From Marinihelvus sp942491555 (GTDB lineage Bacteria > Pseudomonadota > Gammaproteobacteria > Xanthomonadales > SZUA-36), in contig CALOBN010000002.1 in NCBI GenBank assembly GCA_942491555.1, positions 186,001 to 250,000 on the forward strand: DNA of 64,000 nucleotides, read 5' to 3'. Position numbers and translations under genes: made by a program. The notes below the pieces were generated by a model, which worked only from the letters and a program-made list of their open reading frames with translations, had not been told where the DNA came from and ran no database searches. Below are positions 28,298 to 37,386 of the stretch, piece after piece (position 1 is the first letter of the stretch; the number at the start of each line of letters is the position of its first letter).

Positions 28298-31200
28298 TTG
28301 TCCGTTTTTACCTGGCTGCTGGGCGAGTCTGCCCTTTCTGAGTTTCGAAAACGTAAGCTGCTGGACACCAGCGCCCGCGTTCTTGGTCTGGCAGAGCCAG
28401 GCCATGATCTCACCCTTGAGGCGCGTTTTACCTATTTCATTGAGAGCGCAACGCGGCCTGCCCGGGGCAGTGTCGAGCGTCTTGGTGAGCTGTTGCATGG
28501 CGCCCCGGCAGGATCGCCGGATGAACTTCAGGCCAGGGACGGCTGCTCTTTTACCGTCGTCCCCCGTCTGGGTACAGTTTCTCCCTGGTCCAGCAAGGCC
28601 ACGGATATTGCCCGGGGTTGCGGTCTGGATGAGGTGTGCAGAATAGAGCGCGGCACCCGTTATCGCCTGAGCGGGCTGCCCGGCCTGGACCAGGAACAGC
28701 TGACCCTGCTGTATGCATGTTTTCATGACCGGATGACCGAGTCAGTGCTTGCTGAACCGGCGCATGCCGCGGTGCTGTTCGAGCACACCGCGCCGCGCCC
28801 TCTGCAGCGGATTGGTCGCTCGGTTTCTTCGCTTGCTGCCGCCAACCAGTCGCTGGGCCTGGCTCTGTCGGAAGACGAAATCACCTATCTGGCTGCGTCC
28901 TTTGATGCCCTGCAGCGAGATCCCAGCGATGCCGAGCTCATGATGTTCGCCCAGGCGAACTCGGAGCATTGCCGCCACAAAATTTTCAATGCCAGCTGGA
29001 CCATTGATGGTCAAACACAGGATCAAAGCCTGTTTGGCATGATCCGCAACACCCACGCATGCAGCCCCGATGGTGTGCTGTCGGCCTACCATGACAATTC
29101 AGCGGTCATCGAGGGGTACACCGCGGGTCGCTACTTTTCCCGTCCCGATGACCATCGCTACCGGTTTGTTGACGAGCCCGTTGCCATCCAGATCAAGGTG
29201 GAAACTCATAACCACCCGACAGCCATATCGCCTTTCCCGGGTGCAGCGACGGGTTCAGGCGGGGAAATCCGTGACGAGGCGGCGACCGGCCGGGGTGCCA
29301 GGCCGAAGGCCGGCTTAACCGGTTTTACCGTTTCCAATCTGCGTCTGCCCGGGCTGCAACGGAAATGGGAAGAGGACTTCGGCAAGCCTGATCGCATTGT
29401 TACCGCGCTGGATATCATGATCGAGGGTCCGATTGGCGCTGCAGCATTCAACAACGAGTTTGGCCGGCCCGCCCTGGGCGGTTACTTCAGAACCTTTGAG
29501 CAGACCGTGGGTGGTCGCCAGTGGGGCTATCACAAGCCCATCATGCTGGCCGGTGGGATGGGCAATATTCGTGAGCAGCATGTGGAGAAGCACCGTCTGT
29601 CCGTGGGTGCTGCCGTCATCGTGCTGGGCGGTCCTGCCATGTTGATCGGTCTGGGTGGCGGTGCTGCATCCAGCATGGACAGCGGGCAGAGCGACCAGGC
29701 ATTGGATTTCGCGTCCGTCCAGCGCGAGAACCCCGAAATGCAGCGGCGTTGCCAGGAGGTTATCGACGCCTGCTGGGCGCTGGACGATCAGAACCCGATC
29801 ATATCCATCCATGACGTTGGCGCGGGCGGATTATCCAATGCGCTGCCGGAGCTGCTCGATGACAGTGAGCGCGGCGGTCGCCTGCAGCTGCGCGAGATAC
29901 CCAGCGCTGATTCGGCCATGTCGCCGATGGAAATCTGGTGTAACGAGGCCCAGGAGCGCTATGTGCTGGCGGTGGCGCCCGATTCTCTTGCGCTCTTCAA
30001 GACGCTCTGCGAGCGGGAGCGATGCCCTTACGCGGTGCTTGGCACGGCCATCGAGGCGCGCGATCTGGAAGTTTCTGATGCACTGCTCGGGGAGCCACCG
30101 GTTGAGCTGCCCCTTCAGGTTCTGCTCGGCAAGCTGCCCCGCATGCACCGCGATGCAGCTCATGTGCCGGTACGCTCTGCGGTCTTTACGGCGAAGGATG
30201 AATCGCTTGCCGAGGCTGCCATGGCGGTTTTGCAACACCCCGCGGTGGCCAGCAAACGATTTTTGATCACCATCGGCGATCGCAGTATTGGTGGACTGGT
30301 GGCCCGGGACCAGATGGTGGGCCCCTGGCAGGTTCCGGTTGCTGACGCGGCGGTCACGCTGAGCGGGTTTCGTGATTTCACCGGTGAGGCATTTGCCATC
30401 GGTGAGCGGTCACCGCTGGCCATCGTCAATGCCCCGGCGTCCGGCCGCATGGCCATTGCCGAGGCGATCACAAACCTTGCCTGTGCGCCAATTGAGGATT
30501 TATCCAGGGTCCGGCTTTCCGCCAACTGGATGGCAGCTGCCGGGGAGCCGGGTCAGGACGCCGACCTGTTTGACACGGTCCGCGCCGTTGGCATGGAGCT
30601 GTGTCCGGCCCTGGGTATCGCAATTCCGGTGGGCAAGGACTCGCTGTCACTCAAGACGGTCTGGAACAGCAGTGATGACGCGGATGGCGCCCGGCAGGTC
30701 GTTTCACCGGTGTCACTCGTGGTGAGTGCCTTTGCGCCGGTCGTGGATGCGCGCCGTGTACTGACCCCCCTGCTCGATACGCAGCAGCCATCGGCGCTGC
30801 TGCTTTGTGACCTGGGTGCCGGGCGCGACCGTCTGGGCGGCTCGATTCTGGCCCAGGTGCAGGGTGATTTTGGCGACGAAACCCCCGACCTTGATGACCC
30901 GCTTGCCCTGAAAACCTTTTTCGGGTGGCTCCAGGCGCTGAACGCAGACGGCCTGTTGCTGGCCTACCATGACCGGTCTGATGGCGGGCTGCTGACTACC
31001 CTTTGTGAAATGGCTTTCGCGGCCCGCTGCGGGCTGGACCTGGAAATTGATCTGCACGGCCCGGCGCTTATCGCACGAATGTTTGCAGAGGAGCCCGGAG
31101 CGGTTCTGCAGGTGCGGGAGCAGGACGTGGAGCTGGTTAAGCGTCGCGCCTCAGAGGCCGGGCTGGGTGCGTTGGTCAGCAGGCTTGGCACGGTCGCGGA

Positions 31201-32194
31201 TCATCAGGAGATGCGTCTTCAGGATGGTCAGGGTCAACCGTTCAGTCTGGACCTGGTGGCACTGCACGCGGCCTGGGGCGAGGTCAGCCACGCGGTAGCA
31301 AGACTTCGCGATAACCCCGTTTGCGCCGATGCAGAGCGTGAGCGACAGCAGAACTGGAAGCATCCGGATCTGGAGCCTGAGCTGGTGTTCGATCCTGAGG
31401 AGGAGATTTCCGCGCCCATGATTGCCACTGGCGTCCGGCCGCAGATTGCTATTTTGCGCGAGCAGGGGGTGAACGGACACATCGAGATGGCGGCGGCGTT
31501 TGACCTGGCCGGCTTTGAATCCGTCGATGTGCATATGTCGGATCTCGCCAGCGGACGTCAGCGTCTCGACAGGTTTCAGGGCCTGGTTGCCTGTGGTGGA
31601 TTTTCCTACGGTGACGTCCTCGGTGCGGGCCGTGGCTGGGCCAAATCCATATTGTTCAACGATGTCCTGCGTGCCGCCTTTAGCGACTATTTTGCGGATA
31701 ACACGCGCTTCGCTCTGGGCGTCTGCAATGGCTGCCAGGCACTATCAGCGCTGCGCAGCATTATTCCGGGTGCCTCGCACTGGCCTGACTTTGTGCGTAA
31801 TGAATCCGAGCAGTTCGAGGCGCGCTTGAGCCTGGTACGCGTTGAGGAGTCGCCTTCGCTGTTTCTTGCGGGCATGGCGGGCAGTCGCTTGCCGGTCGCC
31901 ACGGCGCATGGGGAAGGGCGTGTGCGGTTTGAGGGGCGTGAATCTGATGCCCGGACGGTTGCGCTGCGTTATGTAGAGCCGGACGGAACGCCGGCCAAGG
32001 CTTATCCGCAGAACCCGAACGGGTCCCCCGAAGGGATAACCGGATTGTGTAATGAAGACGGCCGTATCACGATCATGATGCCGCACCCGGAACGCACCTT
32101 GCGCACAGTCAACTTTTCCTGGTCGCCGGGTAGTTGGGGTGAGACATCGCCGTGGATGCGCATGTTTCGCAATGCGCGTGTCTGGCTCGACTGA
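28298..32194 (+). CDS. purL: Phosphoribosylformylglycinamidine synthase
   Basis: This 1298-residue purine-biosynthesis enzyme converts FGAR to FGAM with ATP and glutamine. The single large chain contains the N-terminal PurS-like domain, the synthetase core (NSEHCRHKIFNA and ETHNHPTAISPFPGAATGSGG) and a C-terminal class I glutaminase domain with catalytic C1143 (GVCNGCQAL) and the HPERTL histidine. It begins with TTG, supported by AGGGAG at 28285-28290 seven bases upstream and no better ATG nearby. The stop overlaps the next start as TGATG. Confidence 0.97.
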   Translation: MSVFTWLLGESALSEFRKRKLLDTSARVLGLAEPGHDLTLEARFTYFIESATRPARGSVERLGELLHGAPAGSPDELQARDGCSFTVVPRLGTVSPWSSKATDIARGCGLDEVCRIERGTRYRLSGLPGLDQEQLTLLYACFHDRMTESVLAEPAHAAVLFEHTAPRPLQRIGRSVSSLAAANQSLGLALSEDEITYLAASFDALQRDPSDAELMMFAQANSEHCRHKIFNASWTIDGQTQDQSLFGMIRNTHACSPDGVLSAYHDNSAVIEGYTAGRYFSRPDDHRYRFVDEPVAIQIKVETHNHPTAISPFPGAATGSGGEIRDEAATGRGARPKAGLTGFTVSNLRLPGLQRKWEEDFGKPDRIVTALDIMIEGPIGAAAFNNEFGRPALGGYFRTFEQTVGGRQWGYHKPIMLAGGMGNIREQHVEKHRLSVGAAVIVLGGPAMLIGLGGGAASSMDSGQSDQALDFASVQRENPEMQRRCQEVIDACWALDDQNPIISIHDVGAGGLSNALPELLDDSERGGRLQLREIPSADSAMSPMEIWCNEAQERYVLAVAPDSLALFKTLCERERCPYAVLGTAIEARDLEVSDALLGEPPVELPLQVLLGKLPRMHRDAAHVPVRSAVFTAKDESLAEAAMAVLQHPAVASKRFLITIGDRSIGGLVARDQMVGPWQVPVADAAVTLSGFRDFTGEAFAIGERSPLAIVNAPASGRMAIAEAITNLACAPIEDLSRVRLSANWMAAAGEPGQDADLFDTVRAVGMELCPALGIAIPVGKDSLSLKTVWNSSDDADGARQVVSPVSLVVSAFAPVVDARRVLTPLLDTQQPSALLLCDLGAGRDRLGGSILAQVQGDFGDETPDLDDPLALKTFFGWLQALNADGLLLAYHDRSDGGLLTTLCEMAFAARCGLDLEIDLHGPALIARMFAEEPGAVLQVREQDVELVKRRASEAGLGALVSRLGTVADHQEMRLQDGQGQPFSLDLVALHAAWGEVSHAVARLRDNPVCADAERERQQNWKHPDLEPELVFDPEEEISAPMIATGVRPQIAILREQGVNGHIEMAAAFDLAGFESVDVHMSDLASGRQRLDRFQGLVACGGFSYGDVLGAGRGWAKSILFNDVLRAAFSDYFADNTRFALGVCNGCQALSALRSIIPGASHWPDFVRNESEQFEARLSLVRVEESPSLFLAGMAGSRLPVATAHGEGRVRFEGRESDARTVALRYVEPDGTPAKAYPQNPNGSPEGITGLCNEDGRITIMMPHPERTLRTVNFSWSPGSWGETSPWMRMFRNARVWLD

Positions 32195-32796
32195 TGAGTG
32201 AAGGCAAAGCGCCAATGCGCCTTGGGGAGTTGTTGATTCTCTCCTCTCTATGGATGCTGTTTGGCTTTATGGTCTGGTACTACACTTCGGCGTGGCACGG
32301 GGTGCCGGTAAGACTCGCGGTGGAGTCGTTACTGCATTGGCTTCTGGGCGACTCGTTTTACAACATCATTGCCAACCCCGACCGTGCTTACCTGTTTCAG
32401 GTCCAGACACGCATCCTGTATACCTTTCCGGACGGGACCCAGGAGCCGCTTGGTTTTATCGTTAACCCACTGGTTTACGGCTACGGGATGCCGCTGCTGT
32501 TTGGCCTGATGATGGCCACCGAGCAACCATTGCTGCGCAAGCTGGCGGTCCTCCTGGTGGGCTATCTGGTCATTTCTATCGTACAAATCTGGGGCGTGTT
32601 CTGGCAGTGCCTCAAGACCCTGGCGTTCAATTTTGGTCCTGAGGTGGCCGCGGTGATTGATGATACCGGCGTGCCGCAACCTGCCATAGCATTGTGTTAC
32701 CAGCTTGGGGTATTGATTTTCCCTGCGCTGGCGCCGGTTATTGTCTGGGTGCTGGGGAACTGGCGTGAAATTGAACATTTCATGAAGCAGGCCTGA
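32194..32796 (+). CDS. Small multi-pass membrane protein, resembling exosortase H-associated proteins
   Basis: This 200-residue protein starts at ATG 32194, overlapping the purL stop. It has four or five predicted helices: about 13-32, 95-112, 115-140 and 170-192. The segment FIVNPLVYGYGMPLLFGLMMAT and the late YQLGVLIFPALAPVIVWVL are close, from memory, to a family annotated as exosortase H-associated membrane proteins. No exosortase and no IPTL-CTERM protein is in the window, so the link is only by resemblance. It could equally be an uncharacterised membrane protein. Downstream is the T2SS operon, separated by 156 bp with its own promoter. Confidence 0.5.
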   Translation: MSEGKAPMRLGELLILSSLWMLFGFMVWYYTSAWHGVPVRLAVESLLHWLLGDSFYNIIANPDRAYLFQVQTRILYTFPDGTQEPLGFIVNPLVYGYGMPLLFGLMMATEQPLLRKLAVLLVGYLVISIVQIWGVFWQCLKTLAFNFGPEVAAVIDDTGVPQPAIALCYQLGVLIFPALAPVIVWVLGNWREIEHFMKQA

Positions 32797-32876
32797 ACCA
32801 GCCTTCAGCGTGTCGTGATTTGGGGGAACAGGGAACTGAACCGCCAGCAATTGGTCTGTTTTGTCAGCGAATGGAA

Positions 32877-32907
32877 TTGGGCCTGACCGACAGGCGTTGC
32901 TTATAAT
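32877..32907 (+). promoter_or_regulatory. Possible promoter of the T2SS operon
   Basis: A perfect TATAAT lies at 32902-32907, 46 bp upstream of the first gspE start candidate. The best -35 is TTGGGC at 32877-32882, 19 bp away, which is weak and widely spaced. The -10 is the stronger evidence. Confidence 0.45.
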
Positions 32908-32952
32908 AACGATCAATTCGACAACATCCGGGTCGGGTGATTAGCCCGCAGG

Positions 32953-34731
32953 ATGAGGTCAGCCACAGCGAGGGGTGTATTCAGGGTGAGCGAGATACAG
33001 GCAACAGAAACGGAACTGTCCGAAAGTAGCGCTGCCCTGGCAAGCTCACAGGATGACATGGATGAGGTGTGCGGACACCTGATAGAATCCGGCCGTCTTA
33101 AGGAGGCCGATCTCAAACGGGCGGTCGCCTATCGCGAGCAACACGGTGGCGAGTTGGTGACCTTGCTGGTTCGCCTGGGTCTGGTCTCTGAACGCGATGT
33201 TGCGGATGCTGAATCCCGCCTGCTTGACCTTCCATTGATTCTCCAGGATGACTATCCGGACGAAGCGCCGCAACCGGAAAACCTTTCGGTGCGCTATCTG
33301 AAGCAGAACTTGCTGTTGCCCATAGAGGAGCAGGATGACGCTTTGGTTGTCATCATGGCCAACCCGCGCGATGACTATGCACGCAAGGCCCTGGCCATGG
33401 CGTGTGGCAAGAGCATCTCGCCCCGGGTTGGTGTGGCTTCGGAAATTGAAAACGGCATTGAAAAATTATTCGGTGGCGGCCGCAGTCAGATGGGCCAGAT
33501 AGCCGATCGCCTGGGCACCGGCAATGAAGACCTGGAGGACGTCGAACATCTGCGCGACCTGGCCTCCGAGGCGCCTGTAATCCGCCTGGTAAACCTGGTG
33601 CTGCAGCGGGCGGTGGAGGCGCGGGCCTCGGATATTCATATCGAGCCTTTCGAAAACCGCCTCAAGGTGCGCTATCGCATAGATGGCGTTTTACAGGAAG
33701 TGGAGTCGCCGCCGGCGTCCTCGACCGCTGCGGTCATCAGCCGTATCAAGATCATGGCGAATCTCAATATCGCAGAGCGCCGGCTGCCCCAGGACGGCAG
33801 AATCATGCACCGGGTGCAGGGCAAAGCGCTGGACCTGCGTGTGTCCACCATTCCGACCTCGCATGGCGAAAGCGTGGTGATGCGTATTCTCGATCGCGAC
33901 AACATCGTGCTGGACTTTGACGCGCTGGGCTTTGATGACTCCTTGCGCAAGCAATTCACCGAAGTGCTCGAAATGCCCCATGGAATCCTGGTGGTCACCG
34001 GGCCGACCGGTTCGGGTAAAACCACCACGCTCTACACCGCGCTCAGTCACCTCAATACGCCGGAACGCAAGATCATCACGGTGGAAGACCCGGTGGAATA
34101 CCAGCTCGAAGGGATCAACCAGATCCAGGCCAAGCCGGCCATCGGGCTGGATTTTGCGCAGGCGCTGCGGGCCATTGTGCGCCAGGATCCGGACGTGATC
34201 ATGATCGGCGAAATGCGCGATCTGGAGACCGCCAAGATCGCGATCCAGTCGGCACTGACCGGTCACCTGGTCTTGTCTACACTGCACACTAACGATGCTG
34301 CCAGCGGCATCACCCGTCTGCTGGACATGGGGGTGGAGGACTATCTGCTCACTTCAACGGTTAACGGAATCCTGGCACAGCGGCTGATACGAACACTCAA
34401 TCCGGATAGCCGGGAGCGTTATCAGCTGCCTCTGTACCTGGTCGAAGAACTGGGCTTGCCAGCGTTCAAATACCAGGATGAATATGAAATGTACCGGCCG
34501 TTGCCGACCGAGGACGTGCCGACCGGTTATCACGGTCGTATGGCGATTCTTGAACTGTTACGTATGAGCGATGGACTGCGGCGCCTGGTTATGCAGCACG
34601 CCACTTCCAGCGAAATCCAGGAGCTGGCGGTGACCGAGGGCATGCGCACGATGTACCAGGACGGTTTGTTGAAATGCCTCGAGGGGGTGACCACCGTCGA
34701 GGAAGTATTGCGGGTTACGCAGGAGTCCTGA
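32953..34731 (+). CDS. gspE: Type II secretion ATPase GspE
   Basis: This 592-residue cytoplasmic ATPase powers the type II secretion pseudopilus. The N-terminal part (about 30-180) is the N1/N2 region that binds GspL. The core has Walker A GPTGSGKTTTL (about 351-361), the Asp box IITVEDPVEYQL, Walker B DPDVIMIGEMRD and the His box ATGHLVLSTLHTND-like segment. The usual tetracysteine zinc motif near residues 480-520 is absent. GTG 32986 with GAGGGG 10 bp upstream is an alternative start giving 581 residues. The stop overlaps gspF as TGATG. Confidence 0.95.
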   Translation: MRSATARGVFRVSEIQATETELSESSAALASSQDDMDEVCGHLIESGRLKEADLKRAVAYREQHGGELVTLLVRLGLVSERDVADAESRLLDLPLILQDDYPDEAPQPENLSVRYLKQNLLLPIEEQDDALVVIMANPRDDYARKALAMACGKSISPRVGVASEIENGIEKLFGGGRSQMGQIADRLGTGNEDLEDVEHLRDLASEAPVIRLVNLVLQRAVEARASDIHIEPFENRLKVRYRIDGVLQEVESPPASSTAAVISRIKIMANLNIAERRLPQDGRIMHRVQGKALDLRVSTIPTSHGESVVMRILDRDNIVLDFDALGFDDSLRKQFTEVLEMPHGILVVTGPTGSGKTTTLYTALSHLNTPERKIITVEDPVEYQLEGINQIQAKPAIGLDFAQALRAIVRQDPDVIMIGEMRDLETAKIAIQSALTGHLVLSTLHTNDAASGITRLLDMGVEDYLLTSTVNGILAQRLIRTLNPDSRERYQLPLYLVEELGLPAFKYQDEYEMYRPLPTEDVPTGYHGRMAILELLRMSDGLRRLVMQHATSSEIQELAVTEGMRTMYQDGLLKCLEGVTTVEEVLRVTQES

Positions 34732-35945
34732 TGGCCCTGTTCGAATACAAAGCCGTTTCCCCCAACGGGGAGACTGTGCAAGGCACGATGGAAGCGCTCA
34801 GCGTGGAAATGGTGATTGCCCGCCTGCAGGAGGCCGGTAATATTCCGCTGCAGGCCAAGCCCTCTGGTGAGGGCTTGTTGCAGTTGTCACGTTTTCGCCT
34901 CGGAAGACAGGGGCTCAGCGCCCGCGAAGTGGGTGATTTCACGCAGCAGCTCTCAACGCTGCTCGGCGCCGGTCTGCCATTGGATCGCTCTCTGCAGGTC
35001 TTGACTGAACTGGCGGCGACCGAGCGTTCCGGGCGCGCGATTACTGAAATCCGCGACCGTGTCCGCGAGGGCGGCACGCTGTCCGATGCTCTGGAAGAGC
35101 AGCACGGTGCTTTTGGCCGCTTGTACCTGAACATGGTTCGTGCGGGCGAAATCGGCGGCAGTCTTGATGTTACCCTTGACCGCCTGGCCGATTACCTGGA
35201 ACGCTCAAAAGAGCTCAAGGACTCCGTCGTCTCGGCGCTGGTTTACCCGATCCTGCTGATTGTGCTGGCAGGCGGCTCGCTGATCCTGTTGCTGGTCTAT
35301 GTGATTCCGCAGTTCACCCCCATTTTTGAAGAGCTCGGCGGCGATATGCCATTGATCACCAGGATCGTGCTGTTCTTTGGTGGCATTTTGCAGAACTACT
35401 GGTGGTTGCTGGCCGCACTGGCTGTGCTGGCAGTGGTTTTGTTCCGGCGCATGCTGAACGATCCGGAAAAGAAGCTTCGCTGGGATGCACGGGTTCTTAA
35501 CATGCGCTGGGTCGGTGACCTGGTTGCCAAGCTGGAAACGGCCCGCCTGGCGCGGACGGTTGGCACCTTGCTGGTTAACGGGGTTCCCCTGCTGGGCTCC
35601 CTGGGCATCGGTGGTCGCGTTGTGGGTAACAGCCTGCTGCGCCAGGAGGTCGAGGCCGCGGCACAGGAGGTCAAGACCGGCGGTGGCCTGGCCCGCAACC
35701 TGTCGCAGGACGGACATTTCCCCCGCCTGGCGCTGCAGATGGTGAGCGTTGGCGAAGAAACCGGTCAGCTGGATCAGATGTTGCTCAAGGTCGCTGATAC
35801 TTATGATCGGGAAGTACGGAACACCATCGACCGTTTGTTGTCCGTATTTACACCCGTGGTCACCTTGCTGATGGCAATGTTGATCGGAACCATCGTAATT
35901 TCCGTGTTGTTGGCCATTATCAGTGTCAATGATCTGGTTGGATAA
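34731..35945 (+). CDS. gspF: Type II secretion inner-membrane platform protein GspF
   Basis: This 404-residue protein has the two tandem GspF domains: cytoplasmic helical bundles at about 60-175 (VGDFTQQLSTLLGAGLPLDRSL) and 270-375 (LARTVGTLLVNGVPLLGSL), each followed by TM helices near 170-195, 215-245 and 380-400. The start at ATG 34731 overlaps the gspE stop; the longer ORF from 34674 lies inside gspE. GspF turns with or anchors the pseudopilus assembly motor. Confidence 0.95.
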   Translation: MALFEYKAVSPNGETVQGTMEALSVEMVIARLQEAGNIPLQAKPSGEGLLQLSRFRLGRQGLSAREVGDFTQQLSTLLGAGLPLDRSLQVLTELAATERSGRAITEIRDRVREGGTLSDALEEQHGAFGRLYLNMVRAGEIGGSLDVTLDRLADYLERSKELKDSVVSALVYPILLIVLAGGSLILLLVYVIPQFTPIFEELGGDMPLITRIVLFFGGILQNYWWLLAALAVLAVVLFRRMLNDPEKKLRWDARVLNMRWVGDLVAKLETARLARTVGTLLVNGVPLLGSLGIGGRVVGNSLLRQEVEAAAQEVKTGGGLARNLSQDGHFPRLALQMVSVGEETGQLDQMLLKVADTYDREVRNTIDRLLSVFTPVVTLLMAMLIGTIVISVLLAIISVNDLVG

Positions 35946-35991
35946 GGAACCCCGTTGTTGCCGTGGGAGTAGCAGCGGGCAGGAGAAAAAA

Positions 35992-36444
35992 ATGAATCTG
36001 AGACTGAAACTTGTTAACCGTCGCAATGATTTTGCCAAAAGTGGCTCACGCCAGGGTGGTTTTACCCTGGTAGAACTGCTGCTGGTGCTGGTCATCCTCG
36101 CCCTGATCGCCGGCCTTGTGTTGCCAAGCATTATCGGTCAGGCCGAGAGCGCCAAGGCCAAGTCAGCCTCCTCCAGCATCAGTCGCCTGTCCATGGCGGT
36201 GGAAACCTTCTACCTCGATACCGGCAATACGCCGGAGCGACTCCAGGACCTCGTGGAAAATCCGGGAGATGTTTCGGGCTGGAACGGACCGTATGTGAAA
36301 GCAACCCTGTTAAAGGATCCCTGGGGTCGGGAGTTTCAATTTGAGAGCCCGGGGCAGCATGGTGATTTCGATATCGTGTCGTTTGGCAAGGATGGCCAGC
36401 AGGGTGGTGAAGGCAACAACCAAGACGTGACGTCCTGGCAGTAA
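35992..36444 (+). CDS. gspG: Major pseudopilin GspG
   Basis: This 150-residue protein is the main subunit of the secretion pseudopilus. The prepilin cleavage site is G before FTLVELLLVLVILALIAG, with glutamate at position +5 of the mature chain. The leader (about 22 residues) is longer than usual but basic. The C-terminal motif LKDPWGREFQF and the GKDGQ region supply the calcium-binding loop of GspG. ATG 35992 follows AGGAG by 5 bp. The prepilin peptidase needed to cut it is not in the window. Confidence 0.95.
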   Translation: MNLRLKLVNRRNDFAKSGSRQGGFTLVELLLVLVILALIAGLVLPSIIGQAESAKAKSASSSISRLSMAVETFYLDTGNTPERLQDLVENPGDVSGWNGPYVKATLLKDPWGREFQFESPGQHGDFDIVSFGKDGQQGGEGNNQDVTSWQ

Positions 36445-36464
36445 TTCATTAGCGCTCAACAACC

Positions 36465-36935
36465 ATGAACGGCCGCACACCTGGCCTCGGCCAAAAGGGC
36501 TTTACCCTCGTCGAGGTGCTGGTTGTGATGGTGATCATGGCCCTGGTGCTTGGCCTGGTGGCCACATCCCTGTCGCGCAGCATCTCCGGTGCAGAAGCCC
36601 GCGAGGCTGGCCGCAAAATGGTCAGCGCCTTGCGCTACACACGCACCCAGGCCATCTTGCAAAAGTCCGAGCAGGTGTTCACTGTCGACCTGGAATCGAA
36701 GACCTATATTGCGCCAGGTCGCAAGGCCGTGGTGCTGCCCGAGGGCGTGGAACTGACATTAACCACGGCAGCTTCGGAGCAGGTTGAGGAGAATGTGGGT
36801 CGTATCCGGTTCTTTCCTGATGGCGGTTCTACCGGCGGGCGGGTTGACTTGCTGGTCAACGGACGTGAATACATCGTTAATGTCGCCTGGCTGACCGGCG
36901 AGGCCAGCCTCGAGATTCCCGATGAAGCGCTTTAG
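36465..36935 (+). CDS. gspH: Minor pseudopilin GspH
   Basis: This 156-residue protein has a prepilin leader with KG before FTLVEVLVVMVIMALVLGLV, glutamate at +5, then a long N-terminal helix and a globular beta domain. It is shorter and more diverged than GspG; family assignment to GspH rests on the position after gspG and on the size. It overlaps gspI by 14 bp. Minor pseudopilins H-I-J-K form the tip that starts pseudopilus growth. Confidence 0.87.
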   Translation: MNGRTPGLGQKGFTLVEVLVVMVIMALVLGLVATSLSRSISGAEAREAGRKMVSALRYTRTQAILQKSEQVFTVDLESKTYIAPGRKAVVLPEGVELTLTTAASEQVEENVGRIRFFPDGGSTGGRVDLLVNGREYIVNVAWLTGEASLEIPDEAL

Positions 36936-37386
36936 CATGATCAGGCCAGGTTCACGTCAGCGTCAGGGTAAGGGTCCGGGCGGCAATCGCGGCTTCACCT
37001 TGCTGGAAGTGCTGGTGGCCTTTGTGATTTTTGCGCTGAGCTTTGCGGTCGTGCTGGAAATTATTGCCGGGTCCATGCGCAGCACCATTCGCGCCAAAGA
37101 CTACTCGGAGGCTGCGTTGCTGGCCCAGTCCCTGATGGAGGGCGTCGGCAGCGAAGTGCCCCTGGAGGCAGGTGCCTACCAGGGCGAGACGGACGACGGA
37201 ATTGTCTGGGTTATCGAGATTACGGATTTTGAGGGCCTGAATGAAGATACGCGAGCGCGTGAGCTTGCGGAATTGAACAACACCCGTTTGTTCTGGGTTG
37301 ACCTGCGCCTGGAGTGGGGCGACGGGCGACGCCAGCGGGATGCCAGTTTCACGACCATTCGCAGTCAGCTTGGGATCTCACCGTGA
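36922..37386 (+). CDS. gspI: Minor pseudopilin GspI
   Basis: This 154-residue protein has the prepilin site RGFTLLEVLVAFVIFALSFAVV with glutamate at +5, preceded by a basic 25-residue leader. The SEAALLAQSLMEGV segment after the helix is typical of GspI. It overlaps gspH by 14 bp and gspJ by GTGA. It forms part of the pseudopilus tip complex with GspJ and GspK. Confidence 0.88.
   Translation: MKRFSMIRPGSRQRQGKGPGGNRGFTLLEVLVAFVIFALSFAVVLEIIAGSMRSTIRAKDYSEAALLAQSLMEGVGSEVPLEAGAYQGETDDGIVWVIEITDFEGLNEDTRARELAELNNTRLFWVDLRLEWGDGRRQRDASFTTIRSQLGISP

Noticed and set aside
35205..36131. 308-residue minus-strand open frame opposite gspF and gspG
   Set aside because: It is very rich in Gln and His, typical of antisense reading of a conserved gene, and the plus strand is clearly the T2SS.
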